Origin: Polynucleobacter sp. AP-Capit-er-40B-B4
Lineage (GTDB): Bacteria > Pseudomonadota > Gammaproteobacteria > Burkholderiales > Burkholderiaceae
Reading direction: 5' to 3'
Assembly: GCF_018882245.1 (NCBI RefSeq)
Contig: NZ_JACVOV010000001.1
Coordinates: forward strand, 806,001 to 870,000
DNA length: 64,000 nt
Below, one piece after another: positions 47,699 through 60,003 of this stretch. Position numbers and translations under genes: made by a program. Every line of letters starts with the position of its first letter. Within the stretch, counting starts at the first letter, position 1. The notes under the pieces were generated by a model. The model made no database searches. It saw only the letters and a list, made by a program, of their open reading frames with translations, and was not told the origin of the DNA.

Positions 47699-48996
47699 TG
47701 ACAAGTAAAGCACTTCCAATCCCTCAGTTATCCGGTTTTACCGAACGCAACGGCAACTGGTATGCCGAAGAAATTCCCCTTTCAGACTTGGCGAAAGAGT
47801 TTGGAACGCCGCTCTACGTCTATAGCAAAAAGGCATTAACCGAAGCCTACCAGGCTTATGACAAGGCATGTATTGATAGCAACGGCAAACGTCGTGCGCG
47901 TGTGCACTACGCCATGAAAGCCAATAGCAATTTAGCAGTGCTCGATTGCTTTAAAAAACTAGGCTCTGGTTTTGACTTGGTCAGCGGCGGCGAGTTAGCT
48001 CGCGCATTAGCTATCGGCGCAGACCCAAAAAGCTTGGTATTTGCTGGTGTAGGTAAATCTGCCTCTGAAATCGGCGCAGCCTTAAAGGCTGGCGTCAAAT
48101 GCATCAACGTTGAATCTATCGCAGAACTACACAAGATCAATAAGGTTGCCACAGAGCTCAATCTGCGCGCCCCAATTTCTTTGCGTGTTAATCCAGATGT
48201 GGATGCACAGACTCATCCTTATATCTCTACCGGCTTAAAGGGCAATAAATTTGGTATCGCCTATCACGAGGTTTTAAAAACTTATCGTGAAGCCTCGCAA
48301 CTTTCTCAAATTGATGTAGTTGGCATTGATTGTCATATTGGCTCACAAATCACTACTACCGCTCCTTACCTGGATGCGCTCGATAAAGTTTTGGATCTTG
48401 TAGCGCAATTGAAAAAAGAAGGTATTGTTATTCATCATCTTGATCTAGGTGGTGGCCTCGGAATTTCTTATAGCGATGAAACTCCGCCAGATATCACTGA
48501 GTTTACGAACACCTTATTAAATCGAGTAGCTGAACGAGGCTTTGGGCATTTAGATGTTGTCCTTGAGCCAGGTAGATCATTGGTTGGTAATGCTGGTGTA
48601 CTAGTAACCACCGTGGAATACTTAAAGCCAGGCGCTGAAAAGAACTTCTGTATTGTCGATGCCGCCATGACAGAGTTAATGCGCCCAGCCTTATACGAAG
48701 CACATCACGGCATTGTGCCTGTCCAAAAGAAAACAGCAACAGCTTTGACTTACGACATTGTTGGTCCAGTTTGTGAGTCTGGTGATTGGCTAGGAAGAGA
48801 TCGTCATCTTGCAGTAGAAGAAGGCGATCTTCTTGCTATTCTGTCTGCTGGTGCTTATGGTTTTGTGATGGCATCCAACTACAATACGCGGCCTAAACCT
48901 GCAGAGATTATGGTTGATGGAAAAAATGCTTACGTCATTCGTGCGCGTGAAAATACTGCCGACTTATTTTCCTCTGAAAAAACTTTACCGAACTAA
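47698..48996 (+). CDS. lysA: Diaminopimelate decarboxylase LysA
   Basis: LysA decarboxylates meso-diaminopimelate to lysine. It is a fold III PLP enzyme: the PLP lysine is in VHYAMKANSNLAV, with SGGELARAL, HIGSQI, LDLGGGLGI, EPGRSLVGNAG and the active-site CESGDWLG. The start at 47698 overlaps the lipoprotein stop codon and gives 432 residues. A much longer upstream reading (from 47563) belongs to the lipoprotein in another frame. Confidence 0.96.
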   Translation: MTSKALPIPQLSGFTERNGNWYAEEIPLSDLAKEFGTPLYVYSKKALTEAYQAYDKACIDSNGKRRARVHYAMKANSNLAVLDCFKKLGSGFDLVSGGELARALAIGADPKSLVFAGVGKSASEIGAALKAGVKCINVESIAELHKINKVATELNLRAPISLRVNPDVDAQTHPYISTGLKGNKFGIAYHEVLKTYREASQLSQIDVVGIDCHIGSQITTTAPYLDALDKVLDLVAQLKKEGIVIHHLDLGGGLGISYSDETPPDITEFTNTLLNRVAERGFGHLDVVLEPGRSLVGNAGVLVTTVEYLKPGAEKNFCIVDAAMTELMRPALYEAHHGIVPVQKKTATALTYDIVGPVCESGDWLGRDRHLAVEEGDLLAILSAGAYGFVMASNYNTRPKPAEIMVDGKNAYVIRARENTADLFSSEKTLPN

Positions 48997-49050
48997 AAAT
49001 TGCTTAGCCTTAATAATGCGATAGCAATGTAAAAGTTTTAGGCAATAAAA

Positions 49051-49076
49051 AACCCGCTACATGAGCGGGTTTTTTA
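49051..49076. terminator. Bidirectional terminator between lysA and cytochrome c4
   Basis: AACCCGCT (49051-49058) and AGCGGGTT (49064-49071) pair around ACATG, with an A run before and a T run after. It can stop transcription of lysA on the plus strand and of the cytochrome gene on the minus strand. Confidence 0.9.
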
Positions 49077-49091
49077 TTTGAAGAAATTTGC

Positions 49092-49808
49092 TTAATGCAA
49101 ACCAGCGATGTAATCAGAAACTGCTTTCATTTCTTGATCAGAAAGCTTAGTAGCAATCGTAGTCATCTGGCTGCTATTTTTACGAACACCTTCACGGAAT
49201 GCTAGCAATTGTGCATTTGTGTAATCGGCCCATTGACCACCTAAGAGTGGGTACTGAGCAGGAATACCAGCACCAGTTGGGCTATGACAAGCCGCACATG
49301 CTGGCACACCTTTTGCTGCAATACCGCCACGATAGATGCTTTGACCCAATTCAATCGTGTTTTTATTTTGCGCAACACCTTGTGACAATGGCTGCTTAGC
49401 TAAATAAGCTCCAATGTTTTGCATATCTTGCTCGGTTAAGGTTGCTGCCATACCCATCATCACAGGATTGGCGCGTGTACCTTCTTTAAAGTTCTTCAAC
49501 TGCTTCGCTGTGTAAGCTGCGTGCTGGGCAGATAACTTAGGCCATGTACCAACTGCACTTTGACCTTTAGGTCCGTGGCAAGTTAGGCAAGCTGTAACGC
49601 CGCGAGAAGGGTCGCCATTGGAGTACAAAGCTTCGCCAGCTGCTGCATCGACCTTTGGCTTGCCAGGAACGGCAGCCTTGGCTTCAGCAGCAGGAGCTGC
49701 ATCGGCAGCAAAAACCGTGCCAGAAAAGCCAATCAAGGCGAAAATAGAGAGAGCCGCAAAACCAGCACGTAAGCTAGTTAATTTGGAGATTTGAGAGGTT
49801 TGACGCAT
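49092..49808 (-). CDS. Diheme cytochrome c4
   Basis: A periplasmic electron carrier. The signal peptide ends about residue 35 (VFAAD). Two heme-binding motifs, CLTCHGPKGQ and CAACHSPTGAG, lie in two similar halves. Each half has a distal methionine region (MMGMAATL and SSQMTTIA). It may link the bc1 complex to terminal oxidases. Length 238. AAGG precedes the ATG. It is divergent from engB. Confidence 0.94.
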   Translation of the reverse strand: MRQTSQISKLTSLRAGFAALSIFALIGFSGTVFAADAAPAAEAKAAVPGKPKVDAAAGEALYSNGDPSRGVTACLTCHGPKGQSAVGTWPKLSAQHAAYTAKQLKNFKEGTRANPVMMGMAATLTEQDMQNIGAYLAKQPLSQGVAQNKNTIELGQSIYRGGIAAKGVPACAACHSPTGAGIPAQYPLLGGQWADYTNAQLLAFREGVRKNSSQMTTIATKLSDQEMKAVSDYIAGLH

Positions 49809-49922
49809 TATGTTTACCTTGGCAAAAATTCCTAAAAGTGTTTGGGCCCTGCATTTACAACCTTTTACCCAACACCATGAGATATTTCATGATTTTGCGT
49901 GATTTTACAATAGCTTCTGGAC

Positions 49923-51591
<1,669 letters not shown>

Positions 51592-51623
51592 TTCAATAGT
51601 TAATTGTTGGCTATATAGCTACT

Positions 51624-53300
51624 TTAGTTTTTCAATACGTTTCTTAAGCGTTCAATAAAACGCTGCGGCGGCATATAACCAATGACACGTTGATCTTTTT
51701 GCTCTTGAGAATTTTGATCAAAGATCAAAATACCTGGGGGGCCAAATAATCCAAAGCGCTTAAGTAATGCCTGGTTCTCAGGGCTATTTGCAGTGACGTC
51801 AGCCTGCAATAAAACAAACTGCTTTAGCTCCTTGCTAACCTCTGGATTAGCAAAAGTATTCACTTCCATTTCTTTACAGCTAATACACCAGTCTGCATAA
51901 AAATCGAGGAGCACTAATTTCTTTTCTTCTTTGGCTTTGCTCAATTGAGCATCAAGCTGTGCCGGTGACCGAATCACTACAAAAGCCAATTCTCCAACCT
52001 GATGAATGCTTTGACCGTTGACTGTTTTTGCGCTTCCCGCAACATCATTCGTTTGCAGCAATGGTGACGCAATCCAAGCTGCGGTAGCAACCAGCAATAC
52101 GCCCAAAGTACGCTGCAACCACACCATCCAGATCCCAGTAGAAGGAATCAAAATGCGGGCTTCAACAGCGATAAATAGCAGCGGTAGCCCCATTCCTAGT
52201 GCCATCACAAAGAGTAAGCCCGCACCCAAACTTATAGAACCGGTTTGGGCAATAAAGGCCAAAACGCCTGCTAAAGGAGCTGTGATACACGGGCTGGCTA
52301 CCAAGGTAGAAATACCGCCCAATGCAAAGGCGCCAAATACGCTACCGCCCTTTTGACGCCCTGCCAGCCTATCAACATGCTGATGCCACGATTGGGGTAA
52401 ACGCAGGTCATATAAGCCAAATAGACTGCCAGACAGGACTAATAGCAATAAGGCAAAAGTGGCGAGCGCAAATGGGCTTTGCAGGGCGCGTTGTACGCTG
52501 CCCCCTAGGGCCGCCATGAGTACGCCAGCCAAGGCATATACCAACGCCATACCTAAGACGTATGCAAGCGCTAAAGCGCTTGCACGACCCTTGGAGATGG
52601 CTTTGCCACCCTGAGTGCCGAAGATAACGCTCGACAAGATCGGCAGCATAGGAAGTACGCAAGGCGTAAATGCCAATGCCAAGCCCAATACAAAGAAAGC
52701 TAGAAATAAATAAGTGGTCGAAGTGCTTTCTAAAAAGCGACTGATGGCATTAACGTCGTCACGCTCACGCCATAAATCCGTCAAACTAAATTCGTCGTTC
52801 GCCTTTAAGTTAGATGAAGGGGCGCCATCCAATACATCTGGAATTGGTGCTGCTTTCACGCCAGGACCAGCAAGTAAAAATTTGAGGGTCATGGGTGGAT
52901 AGCAAATACCAGCCTCAGCACAACCTTGAAGGGCAACCTCCAAATGAACGGGCTGTCCAGCTGACGACTTGATCTCTAGAAAAACCAAGAAAGGCTCTTT
53001 GTATACCTGCAGCTTTTTTTGGAAAGTTTCATCAAACTTCTCTATGCCCGTTGGCAGTGAAGGCCTTATATTATCTAGCTTCCCAGCCTGTGAGCCCGCT
53101 TGAAACTTCAAAGACTCTTGATAAATGTAATAGCCTTTGGCAGGTAAAAATTCTAGTTCAATTTGATTGGAATTTTCTAGCCAAGTGGCCTCTACTCGAA
53201 ACGCTTTTTCTGGGGGCAAGAAATCTTGCGCAGCAAATACTTGTGCCGAGATAAAAAGTAAGAGTGCAAAAATTTTTACCAAGAAAGAATGTAATTTCAT
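51624..53300 (-). CDS. dsbD: Thiol:disulfide interchange protein DsbD
   Basis: DsbD moves electrons from cytoplasmic thioredoxin to periplasmic thiols. After a signal peptide, the DsbD-alpha domain shows CAEAGICYPP (about 132-141). The membrane domain (about 200-415) has the CVLPMLP and SPCITAPL cysteine-proline motifs, and the C-terminal thioredoxin-like domain has DFYADWCISCKEME. Length 558. The gene overlaps cutA by four bases, a conserved dsbD-cutA pair. Confidence 0.96.
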   Translation of the reverse strand: MKLHSFLVKIFALLLFISAQVFAAQDFLPPEKAFRVEATWLENSNQIELEFLPAKGYYIYQESLKFQAGSQAGKLDNIRPSLPTGIEKFDETFQKKLQVYKEPFLVFLEIKSSAGQPVHLEVALQGCAEAGICYPPMTLKFLLAGPGVKAAPIPDVLDGAPSSNLKANDEFSLTDLWRERDDVNAISRFLESTSTTYLFLAFFVLGLALAFTPCVLPMLPILSSVIFGTQGGKAISKGRASALALAYVLGMALVYALAGVLMAALGGSVQRALQSPFALATFALLLLVLSGSLFGLYDLRLPQSWHQHVDRLAGRQKGGSVFGAFALGGISTLVASPCITAPLAGVLAFIAQTGSISLGAGLLFVMALGMGLPLLFIAVEARILIPSTGIWMVWLQRTLGVLLVATAAWIASPLLQTNDVAGSAKTVNGQSIHQVGELAFVVIRSPAQLDAQLSKAKEEKKLVLLDFYADWCISCKEMEVNTFANPEVSKELKQFVLLQADVTANSPENQALLKRFGLFGPPGILIFDQNSQEQKDQRVIGYMPPQRFIERLRNVLKN

Positions 53301-53647
53301 GACTTCGAATTTACCTCAGACTCTACCCACTTGCCGTACTGCCCTTCATATTGCTCAGGAGAAAAAGCTAATATTTCCGGCAAGTCATAGGGATGTTGCC
53401 TCTGAATGAAACTAGAAATTTCCACCCATTTACTGGCTGTAGTTTTTGCAGCAAGCAGAACTTCTTGCTCTTCGCAAATCTTGCCTTCCCAGCGATAGAT
53501 CGATTGAATGCCCTCAGTCAGCTGCACGCAGGCAGCTAAATTCTTTTCAACCAATGCAAAAGCCATGCTCTTGGCGACCTCGGCACTTGGCAGGCTGGTT
53601 AGCACCACCAAAAGCTTGCTGGGATTGAATGAAGCGTTTTCAGACAT
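53297..53647 (-). CDS. cutA: Divalent-ion tolerance protein CutA
   Basis: CutA is a small ferredoxin-like trimer linked with metal tolerance. VVLTSLPSAEVAKSMAFALVEKNLAACVQL, IYRWEGKICEEQEVLLAAKT and the YDLPEILAF segment match the family. Length 116. The molecular role remains unclear in most bacteria. Confidence 0.94.
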   Translation of the reverse strand: MSENASFNPSKLLVVLTSLPSAEVAKSMAFALVEKNLAACVQLTEGIQSIYRWEGKICEEQEVLLAAKTTASKWVEISSFIQRQHPYDLPEILAFSPEQYEGQYGKWVESEVNSKS

Positions 53648-53672
53648 TCTGTATTTATAACCTGATAAATGA

Positions 53673-53700
53673 AAAAAGCCAGACCGAAGCCTGGCTTTTT
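53673..53700. terminator. Terminator of the ribosomal protein cluster
   Basis: AAAAAGCCAG (53673-53682) and CTGGCTTTTT (53691-53700) pair perfectly around ACCGAAGC. A and T runs on either side allow it to act on both strands. It lies between rplQ and cutA, both on the minus strand. Confidence 0.9.
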
Positions 53701-53716
53701 ACTGTAACCGTGAGAC

Positions 53717-54112
53717 TTAAGCTTCTTCAGCTACTACTGCTGTTTCATCAACTTCTGGGCGATCTACCAACTCAACCAAAGCCATTGGTGCATTGTCGCC
53801 ATGACGGAAGCCAAACTTCAAAATACGAAGGTAGCCACCTGGACGTGTTGCGTAGCGTGGGCCGAGTTCTGTAAAGAGCTTGGCAACGATATCGCGATCA
53901 CGTGTGCGATTGAATGCTAAGCGACGGTTTGCTAAGTTATCTTTTTTACCCAAGGTAATCAAAGGCTCAACAACCATGCGCAATTCTTTAGCTTTTGGCA
54001 AAGTCGTTTTAATGACTTCGTGCTCCAAAAGCGAATTGGACATGTTGCGCAGCATCGCCAAGCGATGTGATGATGTTCTGTTTAGTTTGCGTAAGCCGTT
54101 TCCGTGACGCAT
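53717..54112 (-). CDS. rplQ: 50S ribosomal protein L17
   Basis: L17 lines the large-subunit surface near the exit tunnel. The start [20 protein letters not shown] is family-typical. Length 131, with a short acidic C-terminal extension. It is the last gene of the alpha operon, 16 bases after rpoA. Confidence 0.98.
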   Translation of the reverse strand: MRHGNGLRKLNRTSSHRLAMLRNMSNSLLEHEVIKTTLPKAKELRMVVEPLITLGKKDNLANRRLAFNRTRDRDIVAKLFTELGPRYATRPGGYLRILKFGFRHGDNAPMALVELVDRPEVDETAVVAEEA

Positions 54113-54128
54113 GATGCTTCCTTTCTAA

Positions 54129-55109
54129 TTATTTCTCGAGGTTAGCTGGAGGCCAGCTTTCGAGTTTCATGCCAAGACTTAAGCCACGAGCCGCTAATAC
54201 ATCTTTGATTTCATTCAAAGATTTACGACCTAGATTAGGCGTCTTCAACAATTCATTCTCTGTACGTTGAATCAAGTCACCGATGTAGTAAATGTTCTCA
54301 GCCTTCAAGCAGTTTGCAGAGCGAACTGTCAATTCGAGGTCATCTACTGGACGCATCAACATTGGATCAACCATTGAAGAGCGGCTTGGTGCCAAATCAC
54401 CAGAAACTTCGCTGCTCTCAAGAGCTGCGAATACAACTAATTGATCAACCAAAATGCTAGCTGCTTGACGAATAGCCTCTTCTGGAGACAACACACCGTT
54501 TGTTTCGATAGTCATTACGAGACGATCAAGGTCAGTACGTTGCTCAACACGAGCAGATTCAACAGCATAGCTAACACGGCTTACCGGGCTGAATGAAGCA
54601 TCCAACACGATACGGCCAATGATCTTAGTAGCTTCGTCGTTGTATTGACGTACGTTACCTGGAACATAACCGCGGCCTTTTTCAACCTTGATCTGCATAT
54701 CCAACTTGCCACCAGCAGACAAGTGAGCGATCACATGATCAGGGTTCATGATTTCTACATCATGTGGCAAATCGATATCTTTTGCAGTAACAACGCCTGG
54801 ACCTTCTTTACGCAAATTGATAGTAACTTCGTCACGTGACTGCAACTTAAATACGATACCTTTGAGGTTCAACAAAAGGTTAACTACGTCCTCTTGAACT
54901 CCATCCAATGTGGAGTACTCATGAACAACACCAGCAATTGCTACTTCAGTTGGCGCATAACCAACCATCGAGGACAAAAGTACACGACGTAATGCATTTC
55001 CGAGTGTGTGGCCATAGCCACGCTCGAACGGCTCCATAACAACCTTAGCTTGGTTGGCGGTAAGCGCTTCAACAGAAATAATCTTTGGCTTGAGCAAATT
55101 TGTTTGCAT
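54129..55109 (-). CDS. rpoA: RNA polymerase alpha subunit
   Basis: The alpha subunit nucleates polymerase assembly (N-terminal domain, about 1-235, with [19 protein letters not shown]) and contacts UP elements and activators (C-terminal helix-hairpin-helix domain, about 250-326, with [15 protein letters not shown] and [14 protein letters not shown]). Length 326 is typical for Burkholderiales. Confidence 0.98.
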   Translation of the reverse strand: MQTNLLKPKIISVEALTANQAKVVMEPFERGYGHTLGNALRRVLLSSMVGYAPTEVAIAGVVHEYSTLDGVQEDVVNLLLNLKGIVFKLQSRDEVTINLRKEGPGVVTAKDIDLPHDVEIMNPDHVIAHLSAGGKLDMQIKVEKGRGYVPGNVRQYNDEATKIIGRIVLDASFSPVSRVSYAVESARVEQRTDLDRLVMTIETNGVLSPEEAIRQAASILVDQLVVFAALESSEVSGDLAPSRSSMVDPMLMRPVDDLELTVRSANCLKAENIYYIGDLIQRTENELLKTPNLGRKSLNEIKDVLAARGLSLGMKLESWPPANLEK

Positions 55110-55132
55110 ATTTTTTCCTTGAGAGTGCCTAA

Positions 55133-55756
55133 TTAGCGTGAATACAATTCGACGATCAAACTTTCATTAATTTCACCGCTAATATCTTCACGGTCAGGCA
55201 CTTGCTTAAATGTTCCCTCGAGCTTGGCTGCGTCAACTGAAACCCAAGTAACAGCTGCCATTTGCCCAACCAAATTGAGTGATTCTGTAATACGCGCTTG
55301 CTTCTTCGCTTTTTCACGAATAGCAACTACATCACCAGGCTTAACCTGAATAGATGGAATATTTACAGGGTTACCATTGAGCAAAATTGCGCAATGAGAA
55401 ACCAACTGACGTGCTTCAGCGCGTGTTGACCCAAAGCCCATGCGATAAACCACGTTGTCTAAACGTGACTCAAGCAACTGGAGCAATGTCTCACCAGTAT
55501 TGCCCTTACGACGCTCAGCTTCTGCGAAGTAACGACGGAATTGACGCTCTAATACGCCATAGATACGCTTAACCTTTTGCTTTTCACGCAATTGATTACC
55601 GTAATCAGATGTTCTTGAGCCAGATGTACGGCCATGTTGACCAGGCTTAGTATCTAACTTGCACTTGTCTGACAGGGCGCGACGTGCGCTCTTTAAAAAT
55701 AAGTCGGTACCTTCCCGACGTGCTAATTTGGCCTTAGGCCCTAAGTAACGTGCCAC
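55133..55756 (-). CDS. rpsD: 30S ribosomal protein S4
   Basis: S4 starts 30S assembly on 16S rRNA. It is 207 residues with [26 protein letters not shown] and the S4 RNA-binding domain ([27 protein letters not shown]). It is preceded by a 118-base leader with hairpins, longer than other gaps in the cluster. Confidence 0.98.
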   Translation of the reverse strand: MARYLGPKAKLARREGTDLFLKSARRALSDKCKLDTKPGQHGRTSGSRTSDYGNQLREKQKVKRIYGVLERQFRRYFAEAERRKGNTGETLLQLLESRLDNVVYRMGFGSTRAEARQLVSHCAILLNGNPVNIPSIQVKPGDVVAIREKAKKQARITESLNLVGQMAAVTWVSVDAAKLEGTFKQVPDREDISGEINESLIVELYSR

Positions 55757-55874
55757 GATGCTTTCCTTTCTTTGCCGCAGTCTTGCGACCGGCGGTGAGT
55801 TCGCCCTTTAAATCAGGCGAACAGTGGGCTTTAATAAAAAACTACTGAAACTGTTGTACTGCCAACTTCCAAGC
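55757..55874 (-). promoter_or_regulatory. Structured leader of rpsD
   Basis: On the minus strand this leader contains a T-rich run, then hairpin GTTCGCC/GGCGAAC (complementary arms at 55799-55805 and 55816-55822), then CCGC-C-GGTC / GACT-GCGG around a GCAA tetraloop (55775-55795), then the ribosome binding site. S4 regulates its operon in other bacteria through leader RNA, so this may be a regulatory RNA. No known motif is claimed. Confidence 0.5.
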
Positions 55875-56282
55875 TTAAATACGACGACGCTTTGGAGGAC
55901 GGCAACCATTGTGTGGAACTGGAGTTACGTCTTGAATCTCAGTGATCTTGATGCCCAATGAGTTCAATGCACGTACTGCTGATTCACGACCTGGGCCTGG
56001 GCCTTTGATCTGAACTTCCAAGTTCTTGATACCGCATTCAATGGCTGTCTTACCAGCAACTTCTGCAGCTACCTGAGCAGCAAAAGGTGTTGATTTACGT
56101 GAGCCTTTGAAACCCTGGCCGCCAGAAGTTGCCCATGAAAGCGCGTTTCCTTGACGATCAGTGATCGTAATAATGGTGTTATTAAAAGAAGCGTGAACGT
56201 GTGCAATACCGTCAGCAACGTTCTTTTTAACCTTTTTACGAGCGCGCTGTGAAGCGGCGGAAGCGGATTGTTGTTTTGCCAT
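55875..56282 (-). CDS. rpsK: 30S ribosomal protein S11
   Basis: S11 shapes the platform of the small subunit. [23 protein letters not shown] and the conserved [17 protein letters not shown], with a C-terminal [12 protein letters not shown], are diagnostic. Length 135. It is followed by the longer gap before rpsD. Confidence 0.98.
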   Translation of the reverse strand: MAKQQSASAASQRARKKVKKNVADGIAHVHASFNNTIITITDRQGNALSWATSGGQGFKGSRKSTPFAAQVAAEVAGKTAIECGIKNLEVQIKGPGPGRESAVRALNSLGIKITEIQDVTPVPHNGCRPPKRRRI

Positions 56283-56300
56283 GTCAATAAACTTTCTTGA

Positions 56301-56666
56301 TTATTTCTTCAGTTGCACGCCAGACTTACGTGGGCCCTTACGGGTACGCGCGTTAGTCTTAGTACGTTGACCACGTACAGGCAAGCCCTTACGATGACGA
56401 ACACCGCGGTAGCAACCTAAGTCCATCAAACGCTTGATGCTCATAGTTACTTCACGACGAAGGTCACCTTCAGTAATGAACTTACCTACTTCATCACGCA
56501 ACTTTTCCAAGTCACCGTCAGTAAGGTCTTTAACTTTTTTGTCGATTGCAACACCTGTAGTTTCACAAATTTTGCGTGCACGAGTTGTGCCAATGCCAAA
56601 AATTGCTGTTAAACCGATAACAGTATGTTGATGATTTGGGATGTTTACCCCAGCGATACGTGCCAT
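56301..56666 (-). CDS. rpsM: 30S ribosomal protein S13
   Basis: S13 lies in the 30S head and contacts the P-site tRNA and 50[21 protein letters not shown] start, [11 protein letters not shown] helix-two-turn-helix, and a basic C-terminal tail [13 protein letters not shown]. Length 121. Confidence 0.98.
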   Translation of the reverse strand: MARIAGVNIPNHQHTVIGLTAIFGIGTTRARKICETTGVAIDKKVKDLTDGDLEKLRDEVGKFITEGDLRREVTMSIKRLMDLGCYRGVRHRKGLPVRGQRTKTNARTRKGPRKSGVQLKK

Positions 56667-56690
56667 GAGATTTCCTCTTAATTAACCAGA

Positions 56691-56807
56691 TCAGCCTTGA
56701 CGCTGCTTATGACGTGCGTCTGAAGAACAGATCACGCGCACAACGCGTTTGCGCTTAATGATCTTGCAATTTCTGCAAATACACTTAACGGATGCTAAAA
56801 CTTTCAT
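56691..56807 (-). CDS. rpmJ: 50S ribosomal protein L36
   Basis: A 38-residue ribosomal protein read from the sequence; start codon complement at 56805-56807, stop at 56691-56693. It begins [17 protein letters not shown] and ends [11 protein letters not shown]. The zinc ligands C11, C14, C27 and a C-terminal His are kept, so this is the zinc-binding form. It lies between infA and rpsM as usual. Confidence 0.95.
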   Translation of the reverse strand: MKVLASVKCICRNCKIIKRKRVVRVICSSDARHKQRQG

Positions 56808-56840
56808 AACTCACCTCTTAAAAATAGGTACTACTAATCT

Positions 56841-57059
56841 TTACTTCGCACGGAAAATGATTCTGGCGCGCGTCAGGTCGTAAGGAGTCATCTCCACCGT
56901 CACCTTGTCTCCCGGCAAAATACGGATATAGTGCATCCGCATCTTTCCAGAAATGTGCCCTAGAACCACATGTCCGTTTTCAAGCTTCACGCGAAACATC
57001 GCGTTCGGCAAATTCTCTACAACTTCTCCCGCCATCTGAATTACATCGTCTTTAGACAT
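56841..57059 (-). CDS. infA: Translation initiation factor IF-1
   Basis: IF-1 blocks the A site during initiation. A 72-residue OB-fold protein: [20 protein letters not shown] and [18 protein letters not shown] are diagnostic. It lies between secY and rpmJ, four bases after secY. Confidence 0.98.
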   Translation of the reverse strand: MSKDDVIQMAGEVVENLPNAMFRVKLENGHVVLGHISGKMRMHYIRILPGDKVTVEMTPYDLTRARIIFRAK

Positions 57060-57063
57060 TCAG

Positions 57064-58401
57064 TTAAGCGCCCATCTTAAAGTTGGCTTTTTTCATCAAA
57101 GAGCCGTATTGCTGTTGCATAACGAATGACTGAACTTGAGCCATGAAATCCATTGCAACAACAACAATAATTAACAATGAAGTACCACCGAAATAGAACG
57201 GTACGTTGTACTTCAACACCAAGAATTCTGGCAACAAGCAAACCAGAACCATATAAATTGCACCAGCTAGAGTCAAGCGCACCAAGATCTTGTCGATGTA
57301 ACGCGCTGTTTGATCGCCTGGACGAATACCCGGAACAAAAGCACCACTCTTCTTTAGGTTCTCAGCCGTATCGCGGCTGTTAAATACCAATGCGGTATAG
57401 AAGAAACAGAAGAAGATGATCGCAGCTGCGTACAAAATTGTGTACACAGGTTGTCCTGGTGCCAAAGTAGCAGCCAAGTCTTTAATAATTCTGCTGAACA
57501 TATTGGTTGGCTCGCCTGAAGTAAACCAGCCAGCAATCGTTGCAGGGAACAAAATAATTGATGAAGCAAAAATTGGAGGAATAACGCCTGCCATATTCAA
57601 CTTCAACGGGAAGTAAGAAGATTGGCCACCGTAGATCTTGTTACCAACTTGACGCTTAGCGTAGTTGACCAAGATACGGCGCTGGCCGCGCTCTACAAAC
57701 ACTACAAAATAAGTCACTGCTACGCAAATCACAACGATGAGCATTGCAGAAATAATATTCATTGAGCCAGTACGAACTAACTCTAATAAGCTTGCTAATG
57801 CATTCGGCAGACCAGAAACAATGCCGCCGAAAATAATGATGGAAATACCGTTACCAAGACCACGCTCGGTAATTTGCTCACCAAGCCACATTAAGAACAT
57901 CGTGCCGGTAACCAAAGTTACTACAGTGTTCAACTCAAACATCAAACCTGGGTTGATAACCAAACCTGGCTGAGCCTGCAAAGCAACGGAAATACCCAAT
58001 GCTTGGAATGTTGCCAAGAGCACAGTGCCGTAGCGTGTGTACTGAGTAATCTTACGTTGACCAGCTTGACCTTCTTTCTTCAAAGCTTCTAAAGAAGGCA
58101 CAACGATGGTCATTAACTGCATGATGATCGATGCAGAAATATACGGCATGATTCCCAAGGCAAAAACAGTGAAGCGAGATAAAGCGCCGCCTGAGAATAG
58201 ATTGAACATTCCCAAAATACCGTCTTTTTGGCCAGAAAATAACTGTGCCAATTGGTCTGGGTCGATTCCAGGAACTGGAATATGTGCACCCAAACGGAAC
58301 ACGAGCAAAGCCAACACCAGGAAGACTAAGCGTTGGCGTAATTCGCCAAACTTGCCACCTGCTGCTGGGGTGCTTGCGTTATTGGTAGGTGCTAATGCCA
58401 T
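57064..58401 (-). CDS. secY: Preprotein translocase subunit SecY
   Basis: SecY forms the Sec channel with ten membrane helices. [21 protein letters not shown] at the N-terminus, plug-region [23 protein letters not shown], and cytoplasmic loop C5 with [13 protein letters not shown] are present. Length 445. It starts 17 bases after rplO. Confidence 0.98.
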   Translation of the reverse strand: MALAPTNNASTPAAGGKFGELRQRLVFLVLALLVFRLGAHIPVPGIDPDQLAQLFSGQKDGILGMFNLFSGGALSRFTVFALGIMPYISASIIMQLMTIVVPSLEALKKEGQAGQRKITQYTRYGTVLLATFQALGISVALQAQPGLVINPGLMFELNTVVTLVTGTMFLMWLGEQITERGLGNGISIIIFGGIVSGLPNALASLLELVRTGSMNIISAMLIVVICVAVTYFVVFVERGQRRILVNYAKRQVGNKIYGGQSSYFPLKLNMAGVIPPIFASSIILFPATIAGWFTSGEPTNMFSRIIKDLAATLAPGQPVYTILYAAAIIFFCFFYTALVFNSRDTAENLKKSGAFVPGIRPGDQTARYIDKILVRLTLAGAIYMVLVCLLPEFLVLKYNVPFYFGGTSLLIIVVVAMDFMAQVQSFVMQQQYGSLMKKANFKMGA

Positions 58402-58418
58402 ATCTACTAAAAGACCTA

Positions 58419-58859
58419 TTAAGCCAATTCAACCAATTTGCCGCCAGCTGCTTCAATAGCTGCCTTAGCGCCGGCAGTTGCTGTGATGCCCTTGAGGGTT
58501 ACAGCAATCTTGATTTCGCCAGTCTTGATAACCTTAATCGCATTGATCTGCTCACCAGCAAAGCCATGAGCCTTCAATACCAAGAGGTCCACTTCTGGCA
58601 AGTTGATTTTTGCTAAGTCGTTCAAAGTAATTTGACCAACGTGACGACGTGTCAAAGACACGAAACCGCGCTTTGGCAAACGACGATACATAGGCATCTG
58701 TCCGCCTTCAAATCCAACCTTGTGGAAACCACCAGAACGGGATTTTTGACCTTTGTGACCACGGCCAGCAGTTTTACCAAGACCAGAACCAATGCCGCGA
58801 CCAACGCGACGACGGTTTTTCTTAGAGCCTTCTGCAGGTTTAATTGTGTTGAGTTGCAT
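58419..58859 (-). CDS. rplO: 50S ribosomal protein L15
   Basis: L15 is an early-assembling large-subunit protein. The basic glycine-rich N-terminus ([27 protein letters not shown]) and the globular C-terminal domain are typical. Length 146. Confidence 0.98.
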   Translation of the reverse strand: MQLNTIKPAEGSKKNRRRVGRGIGSGLGKTAGRGHKGQKSRSGGFHKVGFEGGQMPMYRRLPKRGFVSLTRRHVGQITLNDLAKINLPEVDLLVLKAHGFAGEQINAIKVIKTGEIKIAVTLKGITATAGAKAAIEAAGGKLVELA

Positions 58860-58886
58860 ATTCTTCGCCTATTTACTTGCTAGTTA

Positions 58887-59075
58887 TTAGCCAATGACTT
58901 TAACTAGATAAGAAACTTTATTAATCATGCCGCGAACAGCTGGAGTGTCTTCCAATTCAGAAACTGAATTGATACGACCAAGGCCTAAGCCACGTACAGT
59001 TGCACGGTGGCTTTCGCGTGTACCGATCAAGCTGCGCACTAATTGCAGTTTGACTTTGGAGTTAGATGTTGTCAT
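58887..59075 (-). CDS. rpmD: 50S ribosomal protein L30
   Basis: A 62-residue large-subunit protein. [28 protein letters not shown] is the diagnostic segment. It sits between rpsE and rplO as in the spc operon of E. coli. Confidence 0.97.
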   Translation of the reverse strand: MTTSNSKVKLQLVRSLIGTRESHRATVRGLGLGRINSVSELEDTPAVRGMINKVSYLVKVIG

Positions 59076-59099
59076 TTATAGATTCCTAATCTTTTGGTC

Positions 59100-59618
59100 T
59101 TAGCCGAGAATCTCTTCAACTGACTTACCGCGCTTAGCAGCAATCTCAGCAGGAGTACTCATCTTGCTCAAACCATCAATGGTTGCGCGAACCAAGTTAT
59201 ATGGGTTTGTAGAGCCGAGTGACTTAGCAACCACGTTAGTTACACCCATTACGTCGAAAATTGCGCGCATTGGGCCGCCGGCAATAATTCCAGTACCGTC
59301 TTTAGCTGGAGAAATCAAAACGCGTGACGCGCCATGTTGGCCAGTAACGGTGTGCTGCAAGGTACCTTTACGCAAAGTAACCTTGATCATCTTGCGACGA
59401 GCTTCGTCCATTGCTTTTTGAACAGCAACTGGAACTTCTTTTGACTTGCCTTTGCCCATACCGATGCGGCCATCGCCATCGCCAACTACAGTGAGTGCAG
59501 CGAAGCCGAGAATACGACCACCCTTAACCACTTTAGTTACACGATTAACAGCGATCATCTTCTCGCGAAGACCATCATCACGCTCTTCGTTTTGCATCTT
59601 AGTTTGCATTTTTGCCAT
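59100..59618 (-). CDS. rpsE: 30S ribosomal protein S5
   Basis: S5 affects decoding accuracy and mRNA unwinding. Double-stranded RNA-binding-like N-terminal domain ([18 protein letters not shown]) and C-terminal domain ([13 protein letters not shown]). Length 172, including a short N-terminal extension rich in Met-Gln. Confidence 0.98.
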   Translation of the reverse strand: MAKMQTKMQNEERDDGLREKMIAVNRVTKVVKGGRILGFAALTVVGDGDGRIGMGKGKSKEVPVAVQKAMDEARRKMIKVTLRKGTLQHTVTGQHGASRVLISPAKDGTGIIAGGPMRAIFDVMGVTNVVAKSLGSTNPYNLVRATIDGLSKMSTPAEIAAKRGKSVEEILG

Positions 59619-59636
59619 GTTTTTTCCTAAACCCTA

Positions 59637-59990
59637 TTAGAACTTCAGGCCGGCTTCACGCGCAGCTTCAGCTAAGGCCTTAATACGGCCGTGGTAACGA
59701 TGACCGGAACGATCAAAAGCAACATCAACAACGCCTGCCTTCACAGCACGCTCAGCAACTAACTTGCCGATTTGTTTTGCCGCTTCAGCGTTGCCGCCGT
59801 TTTTGATCGCTTGGCGCAAATCTTTTTCCATTGTTGAAGCAGCCGCTACAACCTTGGTTCCGCATGGGCTGTAAACCTGGGCAGAAATATGAGTATTGCT
59901 ACGGATAACTGTTAAGCGATTTGCCAATGCCTCGGCAATGCGAATACGAGTCTGCCTAGCGCGTCTTTGTCTGGATTCGTCTTTATTCAT
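59637..59990 (-). CDS. rplR: 50S ribosomal protein L18
   Basis: L18 binds 5S rRNA. The start [20 protein letters not shown] and the ending [27 protein letters not shown] are typical. Length 117. Confidence 0.98.
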   Translation of the reverse strand: MNKDESRQRRARQTRIRIAEALANRLTVIRSNTHISAQVYSPCGTKVVAAASTMEKDLRQAIKNGGNAEAAKQIGKLVAERAVKAGVVDVAFDRSGHRYHGRIKALAEAAREAGLKF

Positions 59991-60003
59991 TTTCTAATCT
60001 CGC

